DNA of 64,000 nt, taken from Alteromonas sp. C1M14 (lineage in GTDB: Bacteria > Pseudomonadota > Gammaproteobacteria > Enterobacterales > Alteromonadaceae). Location of the stretch: NCBI RefSeq assembly GCF_018860965.1, contig NZ_JAHKQF010000015.1:496001-560000 (forward strand), given 5' to 3'. A model generated the notes under the pieces. It ran no database searches, was not told the origin of the DNA, and saw nothing but the letters and a program-made list of their open reading frames with translations. The position numbers were made by a program, and so were the translations under genes. Shown piece by piece: positions 1 through 9,253 of the stretch. The number at the start of each line of letters is the position of its first letter. Position 1 is the first letter of the stretch.

Positions 1-2
1 AC

Positions 3-722
3 CTGCCGGTTATTTTAGCGGTGTTGGGTGTGTGGTATCGCAACTTCTTCGATGCTCAATCCCATGTGTTACTGCCTTACTACCATTATTTACGTGGCCT
101 GCCTGCCTATGTACAGCAGTTGGATATGGAAAGTAATGGTAAGCAAGTCACCATGGACGGAAAGGTGGTTGACTGGCAAACCGGACCGATTATTTGGGGA
201 AGTGAAGGCACCAATGGACAACATAGTTTCCATCAGCTCATTCACCAGGGCACCTCCATTATTCCTGCTGACTTTATGTTACCGCTGCATGTGCCTAATC
301 AGGACGATACCCATCATGCTATGTTGGCATCAAACTGCTTTGGCCAAACTCAAGCATTAATGCAAGGTAAAACCTTTGAAGAATGCTACGCCGACTTAGA
401 CGGAAAAGGGCTAGAGGAAGATGAACGTAAGGCGCTGGCCCAGCATAAAACCATGCCTGGCAACAAACCTAGCAACACCATTATGTTTGAAAAGCTGGAT
501 CCGTTCACACTTGGCGCGCTGGTTGCAATGTATGAACATAAGGTATTTGTCCAGGGCGTTATCTGGCAGGTGAACTCCTTTGATCAATGGGGTGTTGAAT
601 TAGGAAAAGTACTTGGAAATCAAGTCCTTGACGGAATTCAGGGTAAAGTAAACGACGACAGTTTCGATGCTTCAACCCAACAACTCATTCGCCGCTTCAG
701 AAACGCCAATGCACCAGATTAA
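3..722 (+). CDS. pgi: Glucose-6-phosphate isomerase, C-terminal part
   Basis: This is the last 239 codons of phosphoglucose isomerase, which interconverts glucose-6-phosphate and fructose-6-phosphate in the cytoplasm. The gene is cut by the left edge of the window; the frame is open from base 3. The family active-site segment [10 protein letters not shown], with the catalytic Glu, and the C-terminal VELGK segment, with the catalytic Lys, are both present. Family members are about 550 residues, so somewhat under half is visible. The gene ends in NAPD and is followed by a hairpin terminator, so it is probably the last gene of its transcript. The identification is secure from these motifs. The true start lies outside the window. 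Confidence 0.96.
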   Translation: MPVILAVLGVWYRNFFDAQSHVLLPYYHYLRGLPAYVQQLDMESNGKQVTMDGKVVDWQTGPIIWGSEGTNGQHSFHQLIHQGTSIIPADFMLPLHVPNQDDTHHAMLASNCFGQTQALMQGKTFEECYADLDGKGLEEDERKALAQHKTMPGNKPSNTIMFEKLDPFTLGALVAMYEHKVFVQGVIWQVNSFDQWGVELGKVLGNQVLDGIQGKVNDDSFDASTQQLIRRFRNANAPD

Positions 723-761
723 GGAATAACGTTTGGCATTTAGCCAAAACAGTGCATCTGA

Positions 762-790
762 CAAACGGCCGGTTTTTACTGGCCGTTTTC
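762..790 (+). terminator. Rho-independent terminator after pgi
   Basis: The hairpin AAACGGCC - GGTTTTTACT - GGCCGTTTT lies 40 bases past the pgi stop. It has a GC-rich stem and a T-run. Confidence 0.8.
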
Positions 791-951
791 ATTGGACAAA
801 TCCACATTTTGTCATCCAACTGTCACATTTTGTTAATAAAAAGTAAATTTTATTATTCTATTCTTGTGACAGCTGTGATACAAAAGTAACCAGATGGATG
901 GGTAACATTCAATTCTGGCACTTGTTGTTAGTGGTATAAAAGGAGATCCTA

Positions 952-1131
952 GTGGATAAGTCAGATCTGTTTGCGATGTTAAATATTGAAGAAACTCCGG
1001 CAAAAACCAAAAGTAAGAAAAAGCGAAAATGGAGAGAAATCGAAGCACTGCAAGACCGCTTCCGTCTAGAAAAAGAACTGGCAGAAATTGATTGTGGGTT
1101 CGAATACGAACTCGAAACAATGGAAAGATAA
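952..1131 (+). CDS. DUF3545-like small basic/acidic protein
   Basis: This 59-residue ORF starts with GTG and has a strong AAAAGGAGAT ribosome binding site six to ten bases upstream. The N-terminal third is followed by a lysine/arginine-rich patch, KSKKKRKWREIEA (about residues 22-34), and then an acidic, helical C-terminus. This pattern matches the small DUF3545 family found in Vibrio and Alteromonas, from memory. No enzymatic motif is visible, and the function is unknown. It lies between two hairpin terminators, so it is probably transcribed alone from a promoter in 800-940. A longer ORF on the opposite strand over the same bases has no binding site and looks like a shadow. Confidence 0.75.
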   Translation: MDKSDLFAMLNIEETPAKTKSKKKRKWREIEALQDRFRLEKELAEIDCGFEYELETMER

Positions 1132-1137
1132 AATGTG

Positions 1138-1168
1138 AAACGGCCACCTGTATCAGGTGGCCGTTTTC
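1138..1168. terminator. Bidirectional hairpin terminator between the DUF3545 gene and ung
   Basis: The near-perfect stem AACGGCCACCTG - TAT - CAGGTGGCCGTT is followed by TTCATTT on the plus strand. It lies seven bases past the small gene's stop and about 80 bases past the ung stop on the other strand, so it could serve both convergent transcripts. Confidence 0.8.
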
Positions 1169-1249
1169 ATTTATTCTGCTTCACAACTTATTGTGGCTTG
1201 CACCGGTGTGCCTTTAATATAGAAAGGTTACCGCCGGTTAAAGGGTGTT

Positions 1250-1906
1250 TTATACCTGCCAGTCAATAGGTTGTTGCCCGTGCTCTGTTAACCATCGATT
1301 GGCTTGGCTAAAATGCTTGCAGCCAAAAAATCCTCTGTGGGCAGACAGCGGAGAAGGATGCGGCGCAGTTAACACCAAATGACGCTGGCGATCTATCTTT
1401 GCCCCTTTTTTCTGCGCATGGCTTCCCCATAGTAGAAACACCACCTCATTTCTGTGCGTATTAACCCCTTCAATGACTGCATCGGTGAACTGTTCCCAGC
1501 CATATTTTCCATGACTGTTGGCTTTCCCCTGCTCTACCGTCAGTACGGTATTTAGCAATAACACCCCCTGCTTTGCCCAAGGCACAAGATTGCCATGCAA
1601 AGGGGGCGTAAACCCGGGTATATCTGTAGTCAATTCTTTATAGATGTTTCTTAAAGATGGAGGGATTTTGACATCACCTTTTACAGAAAAGCACAAACCA
1701 TGCGCTTGATCTGGGCCATGATAAGGATCCTGCCCTAAAATCACCACTTTCACTTGTTCTAACGGTGTTAGGGTAAAGGCATTAAACACATCTTCTGGTG
1801 GGGGAAATACGGTGGTTCGCTGACGGGCCTCATGTACGTTTTGCAACAGTGTTTTAAAGTAGGGCTGAGCCTTTTCAGGGCTCAGCACATCGTCCCATGA
1901 ACTCAT
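1250..1906 (-). CDS. ung: Uracil-DNA glycosylase
   Basis: This is a family 1 uracil-DNA glycosylase that removes uracil from DNA to start base excision repair. The 218 residues match the usual length. The water-activating motif GQDPYH is at residues 58-63, with catalytic Asp60. The leucine-intercalation motif [10 protein letters not shown] carries catalytic His183. The VFLLWG strand is also present. The ATG overlaps the thrC stop as ATGA, four bases shared, so it is translationally coupled to the end of the thr operon. No promoter is visible between them. The identification is near certain; its placement in the threonine transcript is inferred from the overlap. Confidence 0.97.
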   Translation of the reverse strand: MSSWDDVLSPEKAQPYFKTLLQNVHEARQRTTVFPPPEDVFNAFTLTPLEQVKVVILGQDPYHGPDQAHGLCFSVKGDVKIPPSLRNIYKELTTDIPGFTPPLHGNLVPWAKQGVLLLNTVLTVEQGKANSHGKYGWEQFTDAVIEGVNTHRNEVVFLLWGSHAQKKGAKIDRQRHLVLTAPHPSPLSAHRGFFGCKHFSQANRWLTEHGQQPIDWQV

Positions 1907-3186
1907 TTTAAAATTGAGAACATATGCGCTTTTAACGCCTCGTAATCGGCCGGTAATGGCACAGCCTGACTTTCTTTACTAGAACACGCCACCAACGGTT
2001 GAGGAAGGCTTAAAGGTTGCCCTAACACGTTCTCAACGGTTTCACGGAATTTAGCTGGATGGGCCGTACCTAAAAATAACCCGTATTCGTTATCTGCCAG
2101 GTCATGATTGAGTGCACGATAGGCAATCGCTGCATGGGGTTCGCTGGTGTAACCGAGTTGTGCCAACTGCCGCATGGCAAGTTGAGTATACTCTTCGTCA
2201 ACACACTCTCCGCGCAAGCAAGACTTATCCACATACCCTTGCTCTACCAATGCTTCAATACGTGGCCAGTTATTAGGCTGGCTCACGTCCATCGCATTAG
2301 ACATGGTTGCGATGGTGGCTTTCGGATCCCATTCACCGGTTTTTAAATAGCGAGGTACGGTATCGTTAAGGTTGGTCGCGGCGACGAAACGTTTAATGGG
2401 TAACCCCATAGACTTAGCAATCATAGCCGCCGTTAGGTTACCAAAATTACCGCTAGGCACTGAAATAACTAACTCTTCCCGTTGCTTTGCAGTCAACTGA
2501 CTTACCGCTTCAAAGTAATAACAAACCTGAGCAAGCAGGCGGCTAATATTAATAGAGTTAGCAGAGTTAAGGTGCAAGCCTTCCCGTACATCCGGATCAT
2601 CAAAGGCATGTTTAACCATAGCCTGACAGGCATCAAAATCACTTTCGATGGCAACGGTATGAATGTTATCGCCTAAAGTGGTAAACAGTTTTTCTTGCAG
2701 CTGGCTAATTTTGCCTTTAGGGAACAAAATCACCACATTGATATTTTCGATGCCATGAAAAGCATGAGCGACTGCAGCACCGGTATCTCCCGATGTCGCA
2801 GTTAAAATAGTAATGGGCTCACCTTTGCTAATTCTAGCCAGTGTTTGCGCCATAAAACGCCCACCAAAATCTTTAAATGCCAAGGTAGGACCGTGGAACA
2901 ATTCCAGGGTACCGACATTGTCGCTCACGCTAACAACCGGTGCTGGAAAGGTGAATGCATCTTGTACGATACTCTCAATGGTACCTTCACCTAGCTCATC
3001 ACCAATTAAGGCCGTTAACACCTCAATGCTACGTTCAACAAAGGGCTTTTCCAACAAGCTGTCCACATCGGCCAACTTTGGCACATTGGTGGGAAAATAC
3101 AGCCCTTGGTTTTGTCCGAGTCCCCGCTTTACCGCTTCGGCAAAGGATGCGGTGTCTGATGCTACTTTTAAATTAACTAATTCCAC
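1903..3186 (-). CDS. thrC: Threonine synthase
   Basis: Threonine synthase converts O-phosphohomoserine to threonine with pyridoxal phosphate, the last step of the pathway. The protein has 427 residues, like the E. coli enzyme. The PLP-binding lysine is Lys105 in the motif [14 protein letters not shown]. The glycine-rich phosphate-binding segment [10 protein letters not shown] and the TSGDTGAA segment are present. It follows thrB by 12 bases and overlaps ung by four, so the order is thrABC-ung. Expression should be set by the leader and attenuator upstream of thrA. Confidence 0.97.
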   Translation of the reverse strand: MELVNLKVASDTASFAEAVKRGLGQNQGLYFPTNVPKLADVDSLLEKPFVERSIEVLTALIGDELGEGTIESIVQDAFTFPAPVVSVSDNVGTLELFHGPTLAFKDFGGRFMAQTLARISKGEPITILTATSGDTGAAVAHAFHGIENINVVILFPKGKISQLQEKLFTTLGDNIHTVAIESDFDACQAMVKHAFDDPDVREGLHLNSANSINISRLLAQVCYYFEAVSQLTAKQREELVISVPSGNFGNLTAAMIAKSMGLPIKRFVAATNLNDTVPRYLKTGEWDPKATIATMSNAMDVSQPNNWPRIEALVEQGYVDKSCLRGECVDEEYTQLAMRQLAQLGYTSEPHAAIAYRALNHDLADNEYGLFLGTAHPAKFRETVENVLGQPLSLPQPLVACSSKESQAVPLPADYEALKAHMFSILK

Positions 3187-3198
3187 TTTGGGATACCT

Positions 3199-4155
3199 TT
3201 ATTCTTTCACTTGCTGCTCTACCGTTCCTTTTTCCGGAATACGGCAAACGTGGCTAAATCCATCTTCATTCTGTACGTAATTAGCTTGCAGCCACTCACG
3301 TATTAATTCGGCGTTTTCTGCATTATCGCATACCGCAAACACAGTAGGACCCGAGCCGGAAATTCCGAATGCTAAAGCCCCTTTTGTCATACTAAAAGAT
3401 CGGGCGTCATCGAACCCTGGCAACAGAGATTTGCGATAAGGCTCGGCAATGACGTCTTTCATCACACTGGCCGCTAAGGGGTAGTCTTGACTGTGAAGTG
3501 CATGCACAAACACGCCTAGCTGACGTCCAAATGACAGCGCCGTGGCCATATCCACGTCTTTTGGCAGTATATCTCTTGCCGCCGACGTAGATACGCTGAT
3601 CCCAGAATAGCAGATAACCCAATACCATGACGGACACACGGGCAAAGAAACCGTCACTTTCCCGTTATCACCGGTCATGAGCGTCATGCCACCGAGAAAA
3701 CACGGTGCCACATTATCATAATGAATGCTGCCGCTAATCTGACCTTCTAACTCGCCCATCATCAACAACAGTTGATTATCATCAAAGGCACGATCAAAGT
3801 GCACGTTCAAGGCTTCAAACGCTGCAACGATAGAACTGGCGCTAGAGCCCAATCCGCTGCCGATAGGTAAGTTCTTATGCAATGTCATCCCAACATGATG
3901 AACAGACTTACCCGCCTTTACCATTTCTTCCATAAAATGCGCATAGCAAAGCGTGACAATATTGTTGTCTTCGCCAGGCGGTAATTTGTGAGCAAACGGG
4001 CCCGTTGCTGTGAGAGAAAAGACATCAGCATCTTTTACTTCAACCACATCACCTAATTCTGTACCGTCTACTGGCGCTAATGCTGCCCCCAGTACATCGT
4101 ACCCCAAGCTGACATTGCCGATTGACGCCGGCGCGTATACACGTGTTGTTTTCAT
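3199..4155 (-). CDS. thrB: Homoserine kinase
   Basis: Homoserine kinase is a GHMP-family enzyme that phosphorylates homoserine. The ATP-binding loop LPIGSGLGSSASS lies about 95 residues from the start, and the family tail motif GISGSGPTVFAV is near the C-terminus. The reading frame is open up to 4191. I chose the ATG at 4155, giving MKTTRVYAPASIGN, because it aligns with E. coli ThrB and has an ATAGGAATGG binding site. The longer form would overlap thrA and add twelve unrelated residues. The length is 318 residues. It lies 14 bases after thrA. Confidence 0.96.
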   Translation of the reverse strand: MKTTRVYAPASIGNVSLGYDVLGAALAPVDGTELGDVVEVKDADVFSLTATGPFAHKLPPGEDNNIVTLCYAHFMEEMVKAGKSVHHVGMTLHKNLPIGSGLGSSASSIVAAFEALNVHFDRAFDDNQLLLMMGELEGQISGSIHYDNVAPCFLGGMTLMTGDNGKVTVSLPVCPSWYWVICYSGISVSTSAARDILPKDVDMATALSFGRQLGVFVHALHSQDYPLAASVMKDVIAEPYRKSLLPGFDDARSFSMTKGALAFGISGSGPTVFAVCDNAENAELIREWLQANYVQNEDGFSHVCRIPEKGTVEQQVKE

Positions 4156-4169
4156 ACTACCCATTCCTA

Positions 4170-6635
4170 TTACAACGCGGCCTGTTTCCACGGCATGGTA
4201 CGTAAAATATCAGCAAATACACCTGCTGCGGTTACTGTGCCACCGGCACCGTATCCACGAATAACGTACGGGATAGGCTGATAATAATCACTACTGATGG
4301 CCAAGGCATTCTCGCCATCTTTAACCGCCGCCAGAGGATGACTAAGGGGCACAGCTTGAATGGTAACTTTACATTTATCGCCTTCAATACTGCCGATATA
4401 ACGCAGCACACAATCATTATTTTTGGCGGCTTCTACCCGTTCATTGAACCCATTATCCAGTTCGGGTAGTTTTTCCATAAACTCATCAATGGAGGCTCCT
4501 TCAGCAAACCCTTCAGGCAACACAGATTCTATATCTATGTCTGCAAGCTCTAACGATAAACCCGCCTCTCGAGCCATGATCAACAGCTTGCGGGCCACAT
4601 CCATACCACTTAAATCGTCTCTGGGATCTGGCTCTGTGTAGCCGTTTTCTTTCGCCGCGGCCGTAGCCTGAGACAGTGTCATGCCCTCTTCTAATTTGCC
4701 AAATACATAAGACAAGCTTCCGGACAAAATACCTTCAAACTGGTGTAACACATCACCGGCAGCAAACAACTTCTGCAAGTTGTCTATAACCGGTAAGCCT
4801 GCACCCACGGTTGTTTCATAAAAGTACTGACGGTTGGTGGTCTGTGTGGTTTTACGTAGCTTGCGGTAATACGCCATGGAATCGGTATTGGCTTTTTTAT
4901 TCGGGGTAACCACGTGGAAGCCCTGCTCCATCATATCCACATACTGAGATGCAATAGCTTCGTGACTGGTACAATCGACAATAACCGGATTCACTAAGCA
5001 GTTTTCATTCACAAATGCTTTAAGACGGCCAAGGGTCATTGCTTCATCAGCACGATTTAATTCACTCTGCCAGTCACTGTTCACATCAATACCATGGGTA
5101 TTCAGTAACAACTTGCGGCTGTTAGCAATACCATAAACCCGTACCTGTATGTTGCGGTTTAGCAACGTGGGCTGTTGACGAGCAATTTGACTAAGTAATT
5201 CTGTACCAACGTTTCCGCTACCAATTAAGAACACATCAATAGTATGACGATTAGAGAAGAAATTCTGATGAATAACACGGACAGCTTTTTTCGCTTTTTC
5301 TGCTTCTACCACCGTTGAAATAGAACGCTCTGAAGACCCTTGAGCAATGGCGACGTTGTTCACCCGTGCTTGAGAAAGTGCCGCGAAAAAGCGTGCTGCT
5401 AACCCTTTAGTTTGACGCATACCATCGCCCACCAAGGTAACAATGGCTAACTTATTACGCACTTCGATGGGATCAAGAAGCTGGTTTTGCAGCTCTAAAG
5501 CAAAGGCATCTTCAAGTAAATGCAGAGCGCGCTGTGCATCTTTTTCTAAAATACAAAAACTAATGCTGTATTCCGAGCTAGATTGGGTGATCAAACTGAT
5601 GGAGATATTGGCATTACTCATTACACCAAATACACGGCTGGCCATGCCTACCATGCCTTTTAAACCTGGGCCTGCCACATTGAACATGGTGACATCATCA
5701 AGTTGAGAGATACCTTTAACCGATGTCCATTTCTCACTGGCTTCATCACTGATCAAGGTGCCTGGAGCCGCTGGATTGAGGGTATTGCGGATCAAACAGG
5801 GTATATGGTGTTGCGCAATGGGGCCGATGGTTTTAGGGTGCAAAACTTTAGCCCCAAAATAAGATAACTCCATGGCTTCCTGATAGGTCAGTTTATCTAA
5901 CAGTACCGCGCCTTCCACCTGGTTTGGATCCGCATTATAAACGCCGTCAACATCGGTCCAGATTTCACAGCATTGCGCACTAATACAAGCCGCAAGAATA
6001 GCCGCTGAGTAATCAGAGCCATTTCGTCCTAAAGTGACTTTCTCTCCCTCTTCATTGACAGCAACAAAACCGGGCATGATCAGCAATTGTGAGCCATCAC
6101 TTTGTACTTCACTAAAACGGGCTTTGCTTAATGCTACATCAGCGATACTGTCTAGGTAGTCACCATGGGCAAGAACGTATTCCACCGGATCGATAATTTG
6201 GTTTGTTACGCCTTTGCTTTGCAAAATCGCACTAAATAAATTAACGCTGATATATTCGCCTACGCTTAAAATGCCCGCCGCAACGTTATCTGGCGCACAT
6301 CCTAGCAACTTAATGCCTTCTAATTGCTGTTTTAAGGTCGTTAAACGTGTCTCAATAAAAGCGGATACGTCTTGATGGGCAAAATTATCCAGTGTTTGAT
6401 TGAGTTCATTGGCAATGCCTTGCACCGTGTCTGTCAGCTTTTGGAACAGAGGTTGAAAATCGTCACCTTGGGCGGCCTGTTCGCATAATAGCGATAAGGC
6501 GTTAGTTACGCCTTTAGGCGCAGAGAGCACCACGGCTGCCCCCTCGGTTTGGTGGGTGGTCATACAAATCTCGGTGACGCGCAAATAGCGAACCGCGTCG
6601 GCCAGAGAAGATCCACCAAACTTTAAGACTTTCAT
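4170..6635 (-). CDS. thrA: Bifunctional aspartokinase / homoserine dehydrogenase
   Basis: This 821-residue fused enzyme carries out the first and third steps from aspartate to homoserine. The N-terminal aspartokinase starts with KFGGSSLAD and has the GRNGSDYSAAIL motif near residue 205. A pair of ACT-type regulatory domains follows, and these usually sense threonine. The homoserine dehydrogenase half starts near residue 465 with the Rossmann motif IGSGNVGTEL and contains the family motif EGILSGSLSYVFGKLEEG. The size and layout are those of E. coli ThrA. The ATG is preceded by GAAAGGAGC. The leader peptide and attenuator lie about 45-175 bases upstream. Aspartate semialdehyde, its intermediate, also feeds the polyamine pair at 23593-25940. 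Confidence 0.98.
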   Translation of the reverse strand: MKVLKFGGSSLADAVRYLRVTEICMTTHQTEGAAVVLSAPKGVTNALSLLCEQAAQGDDFQPLFQKLTDTVQGIANELNQTLDNFAHQDVSAFIETRLTTLKQQLEGIKLLGCAPDNVAAGILSVGEYISVNLFSAILQSKGVTNQIIDPVEYVLAHGDYLDSIADVALSKARFSEVQSDGSQLLIMPGFVAVNEEGEKVTLGRNGSDYSAAILAACISAQCCEIWTDVDGVYNADPNQVEGAVLLDKLTYQEAMELSYFGAKVLHPKTIGPIAQHHIPCLIRNTLNPAAPGTLISDEASEKWTSVKGISQLDDVTMFNVAGPGLKGMVGMASRVFGVMSNANISISLITQSSSEYSISFCILEKDAQRALHLLEDAFALELQNQLLDPIEVRNKLAIVTLVGDGMRQTKGLAARFFAALSQARVNNVAIAQGSSERSISTVVEAEKAKKAVRVIHQNFFSNRHTIDVFLIGSGNVGTELLSQIARQQPTLLNRNIQVRVYGIANSRKLLLNTHGIDVNSDWQSELNRADEAMTLGRLKAFVNENCLVNPVIVDCTSHEAIASQYVDMMEQGFHVVTPNKKANTDSMAYYRKLRKTTQTTNRQYFYETTVGAGLPVIDNLQKLFAAGDVLHQFEGILSGSLSYVFGKLEEGMTLSQATAAAKENGYTEPDPRDDLSGMDVARKLLIMAREAGLSLELADIDIESVLPEGFAEGASIDEFMEKLPELDNGFNERVEAAKNNDCVLRYIGSIEGDKCKVTIQAVPLSHPLAAVKDGENALAISSDYYQPIPYVIRGYGAGGTVTAAGVFADILRTMPWKQAAL

Positions 6636-6681
6636 GTAATGCTCCTTTCGGTATTATTTTGTTTTAACAACGCAAAATTGT

Positions 6682-6717
6682 GTAAAAAAAAACCCGCTCT
6701 TGTGAAGGGCGGGCTTT
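6682..6717 (-). terminator. thr operon attenuator
   Basis: On the minus strand a GC-rich hairpin (CCCGCCCTT - CAC - AAGAGCGGG, one mismatch) is followed by nine T. It lies between the leader peptide stop and thrA. Its 5' arm, CCGCCCT (6706-6712), is the exact complement of AGGGCGG within the leader codons (6752-6758). The arm can therefore pair either with the leader or with the terminator 3' arm, which is the switch expected for threonine/isoleucine attenuation. Confidence 0.88.
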
Positions 6718-6740
6718 TGGTGTTTGTTTGCAAATGCGCA

Positions 6741-6809
6741 CTAACCAGCGACCGCCCTCATCGAGGTGGTAATAATTGTCATGCTGGTGGTGCTAATAAT
6801 CGCTTTCAT
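6741..6809 (-). CDS. thrL: thr operon leader peptide
   Basis: This is a 22-residue ORF reading MKAIISTTSMTIITTSMRAVAG. Nine of its residues are Thr or Ile, in clusters (IISTT, TIITT), like E. coli ThrL. It ends 24 bases before the attenuator hairpin and about 100 bases before thrA. Starvation for threonine or isoleucine should stall ribosomes on these codons and alter pairing of the AGGGCGG segment at its end. There is no clear Shine-Dalgarno sequence before the ATG, and a short or leaderless 5' end is possible. The function is inferred from composition and position. Confidence 0.9.
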   Translation of the reverse strand: MKAIISTTSMTIITTSMRAVAG

Positions 6810-6825
6810 AGTGTCAATTTGCCGT

Positions 6826-6837
6826 ATAGACGTCTAT
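6826..6837. promoter_or_regulatory. Palindrome ATAGACGTCTAT upstream of the thr leader (met-box-like)
   Basis: This is a perfect 12-base palindrome, 17 bases upstream of the leader ATG. The core AGACGTCT equals the MetJ met-box consensus. On the minus strand it runs into TATACG, a possible -10 element. The flanking octamers match the met box at about four and five of eight positions. The same decamer TAGACGTCTA recurs at 16661 and 45931. Confidence 0.5.
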
Positions 6838-7230
6838 CTGTCAACCGACATTTTGCTATTTATGTATAAATTTGATCATTATTTATTTAGCTAAGGCATT
6901 GCCCTTTAGGGTAATCCCTTTGCTTTCATAGGTTTAGTAAAAAACCACTACCACCAGTTGATCTATTTTTCTCTGTCGCTGGTAATTTTGCATCAAAACA
7001 TATTGGTCAAAGCACACCGGCACTTTAACTTAACCGTTTGAATACTATATATTTTTATTGTTTTTATTTTTTTGAAGCTGCATTTTATCACAACTGGCCC
7101 ATACTTTAACCCGCATTTTCTTTGCCCTTTGCCGAAAAGCCGACTTTTGCTTTTGCTATGAGTCAATGCACATCAAGCTTTTGCCAAACAAACATAGACA
7201 CAGGGCACATCGAATCAATAATGCGCTTTA
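6838..7230. other. Intergenic region upstream of thr, downstream of the M20 peptidase
   Basis: This AT-rich region should contain the thr promoter. TTGACA occurs on the minus strand at 6839-6844, but a matching -10 at the right distance is poor. I see no convincing coding region, repeat or RNA here, and no clear terminator for the peptidase gene. Confidence 0.5.
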
Positions 7231-8979
7231 TTATTCTAAGCTGGGCATTTGGCCAATGCGGGCAATCATTTCAGTGACAATTTGCAAGTCCACTAAAAAT
7301 TGATCCACCCGTTTAAATTCATTGGCATTATGACCCGTGTATTTTTGGTCAGGCATAGCCAATCCAAATTGCACGCCATTGGGTAAGTTATGCACTGAGG
7401 TTCCGCCCGCTGATGCGCCAAACTGTCGCGGCATATCGAGGTTTTCTGTCGCCACATCCAATAGCGCATTAACCCACTTTCCTTCTGGATTACGATACAT
7501 AGGATCACGCAGTGTGACAGTAAAATCGCTCGCTATATTGTCCTTCGCCTTCCATGCAGATAGCTTGTTAAGGATATCTTTTCTAAGGCCGTCACTTGCG
7601 CGCCCTACGGGAATACGTAAATTCACCCCTACGGTTAAATGGTCGTCATCAAGCTTAACCAAGGTAACGGCATTGGTTAATGGCCCCATAAAGTCATGGT
7701 TGTAATCAATACCTAAAGGTTGTCCAAGGTAGTTTACCCCCCAATTTGCCGCCACGTAGTTGGCCGCATCGGTAATATGATTAGGTTTGAACAGTGCTTG
7801 TTGGCTTTGTACGTAGTCTAAAAAAACAAACATTCTCGAAACAGGGTTAACGCCAGATTGGGGTTCTGAAGAATGGGCAGACTCCCCTTTTACGGTCAGC
7901 TCGACGCCCTGTGAGTTAGCGGTTGCGAGGATAGAAAAATCACTCCCCTTTTCGGCCACGAAAACCTTACCTAAGGCATTTAAACGACTGGCTAACTGAA
8001 TAGGTGACGAACTGGTAATAGTGGCCACACTTGCTGCGGGTATTTGGTTTATGGCTAAACCGCCGGTGATGTTGACCACCTCGGCATTTGCCACATCATT
8101 TTGCTTTGCAGGTCGTACGGCAAAGTTGGCCAAGACAATACCAAAGCCTTTTTCAGCAATAACAACTGGATAGCCACCATCGAGTGCTAGGTTATAGTTT
8201 GGCGTAGGATTAGATTTGAAGTAGTAAGGTATAGCCTGCCCTGTGCTTTCCTCTGTAGTATCTACCAGTAGTTTAAAATTTCGAAGCAAAGGCAGGTTTT
8301 CTTCTTTAATGACCTTCATGGCATATAGCGTCACCACGATGCCGTTTTTATCGTCCTCGGTGCCCCGTCCATACATACGATCGCCAATCAGCGTAAGTTT
8401 AAATGGATCAAGCTTGGTACCATCATCCAGTACCCATAGTGAGGGCGTGACTGGCACAACGTCGGCATGGGCATGAATACCCACAACTTCATTGCCACTT
8501 CCATCAAGAGAGATCTCATACACACGGTCATCGATGTTTCTGAAGGCTAAATTGAAGTCCTCAGCAATGTGACGGACCTTATCCGCCATTTTATGAAACT
8601 CAGGGTTGTCGTACTGCGCCACCTCTTCGTTTCTAAAGGTAGGGATTGCCACCAACTCTGCCAATGTGTCCATGGCTTGTTGGCCGTATTTTGCTCTTGT
8701 ATAAAGGCCAAGTAAGCGTTGCATTAGATGTAAGTCGTGGCCTTGTAATGTCTCATTGTTTTGAAACTGTCGAACAATTCGGGTCTGTTCCTCATCGACG
8801 AGATTCCTCGTTATCAACTGAGTGAGAAATTCATCAAAATTGCTGCTGGCGGTAACCTGAGTGTTGGCAAGGATCTGTTTTGATAGGCGCGACCCTAAGG
8901 GGGACTCTGCCGCGTTTGATACAACTTGGAAAGTTAAGCCTATAAACAATAACAAGCTTATTTTTAGTTTATAATTCAT
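7231..8979 (-). CDS. Secreted M20-family metallopeptidase (PepV/Sapep-like dipeptidase)
   Basis: The product is predicted to be an exported zinc or manganese aminoacyl peptidase of the M20 family. Metal-site motifs are visible in order: GIHAHADVVP, then YGRGTEDDKNGIVVT, then the DTTEESTG acidic pair, and HNANEFKRVDQF near the C-terminus. The central dimerisation domain contains the family segment KGESAHSSEP. The frame is open to 9024. I chose the ATG at 8979, which gives MNYKLKISLLLFIGLTFQVVSNA, a clean signal peptide. The protein is 582 residues, longer than plain M20 enzymes because of an N-terminal helical extension. Substrate is not determinable. It stands alone. Confidence 0.85.
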   Translation of the reverse strand: MNYKLKISLLLFIGLTFQVVSNAAESPLGSRLSKQILANTQVTASSNFDEFLTQLITRNLVDEEQTRIVRQFQNNETLQGHDLHLMQRLLGLYTRAKYGQQAMDTLAELVAIPTFRNEEVAQYDNPEFHKMADKVRHIAEDFNLAFRNIDDRVYEISLDGSGNEVVGIHAHADVVPVTPSLWVLDDGTKLDPFKLTLIGDRMYGRGTEDDKNGIVVTLYAMKVIKEENLPLLRNFKLLVDTTEESTGQAIPYYFKSNPTPNYNLALDGGYPVVIAEKGFGIVLANFAVRPAKQNDVANAEVVNITGGLAINQIPAASVATITSSSPIQLASRLNALGKVFVAEKGSDFSILATANSQGVELTVKGESAHSSEPQSGVNPVSRMFVFLDYVQSQQALFKPNHITDAANYVAANWGVNYLGQPLGIDYNHDFMGPLTNAVTLVKLDDDHLTVGVNLRIPVGRASDGLRKDILNKLSAWKAKDNIASDFTVTLRDPMYRNPEGKWVNALLDVATENLDMPRQFGASAGGTSVHNLPNGVQFGLAMPDQKYTGHNANEFKRVDQFLVDLQIVTEMIARIGQMPSLE

Positions 8980-9253
8980 ACAGATATTCTTTTGAAGTTT
9001 GCAAAGAGCGAAGTACACCATCATACCGTGCGGTATATAAAATTGGTAATCAATACTAAAACGGGCGGCCTCTATTTGGCCAATTGGGTACTGACAGAGA
9101 AATGCACGAACAGCCTCAGAGCTGATGAAAAGCCATAACGGGTAGTTATTTGATCTAAAACAATAAGTCTGTCACTAATAGGCATAAAATAGCGGTTACT
9201 GCCAATCCAAGTTCGCAGGGTTTCACTTTTAATCTCTCAGTGAGGATTCCGCT

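Noticed and set aside
833..1147. 104-codon ORF on the minus strand over the DUF3545 gene
   Set aside because: No ribosome binding site, overlaps a well-supported plus-strand gene with GTG start, and has low-complexity composition; a shadow frame.
6816..6844. TTGACA at 6839-6844 with CAAATT at 17-base spacing as the thr promoter
   Set aside because: The -10 matches only three of six bases and the start would fall at the leader ATG, so it is weakly supported.
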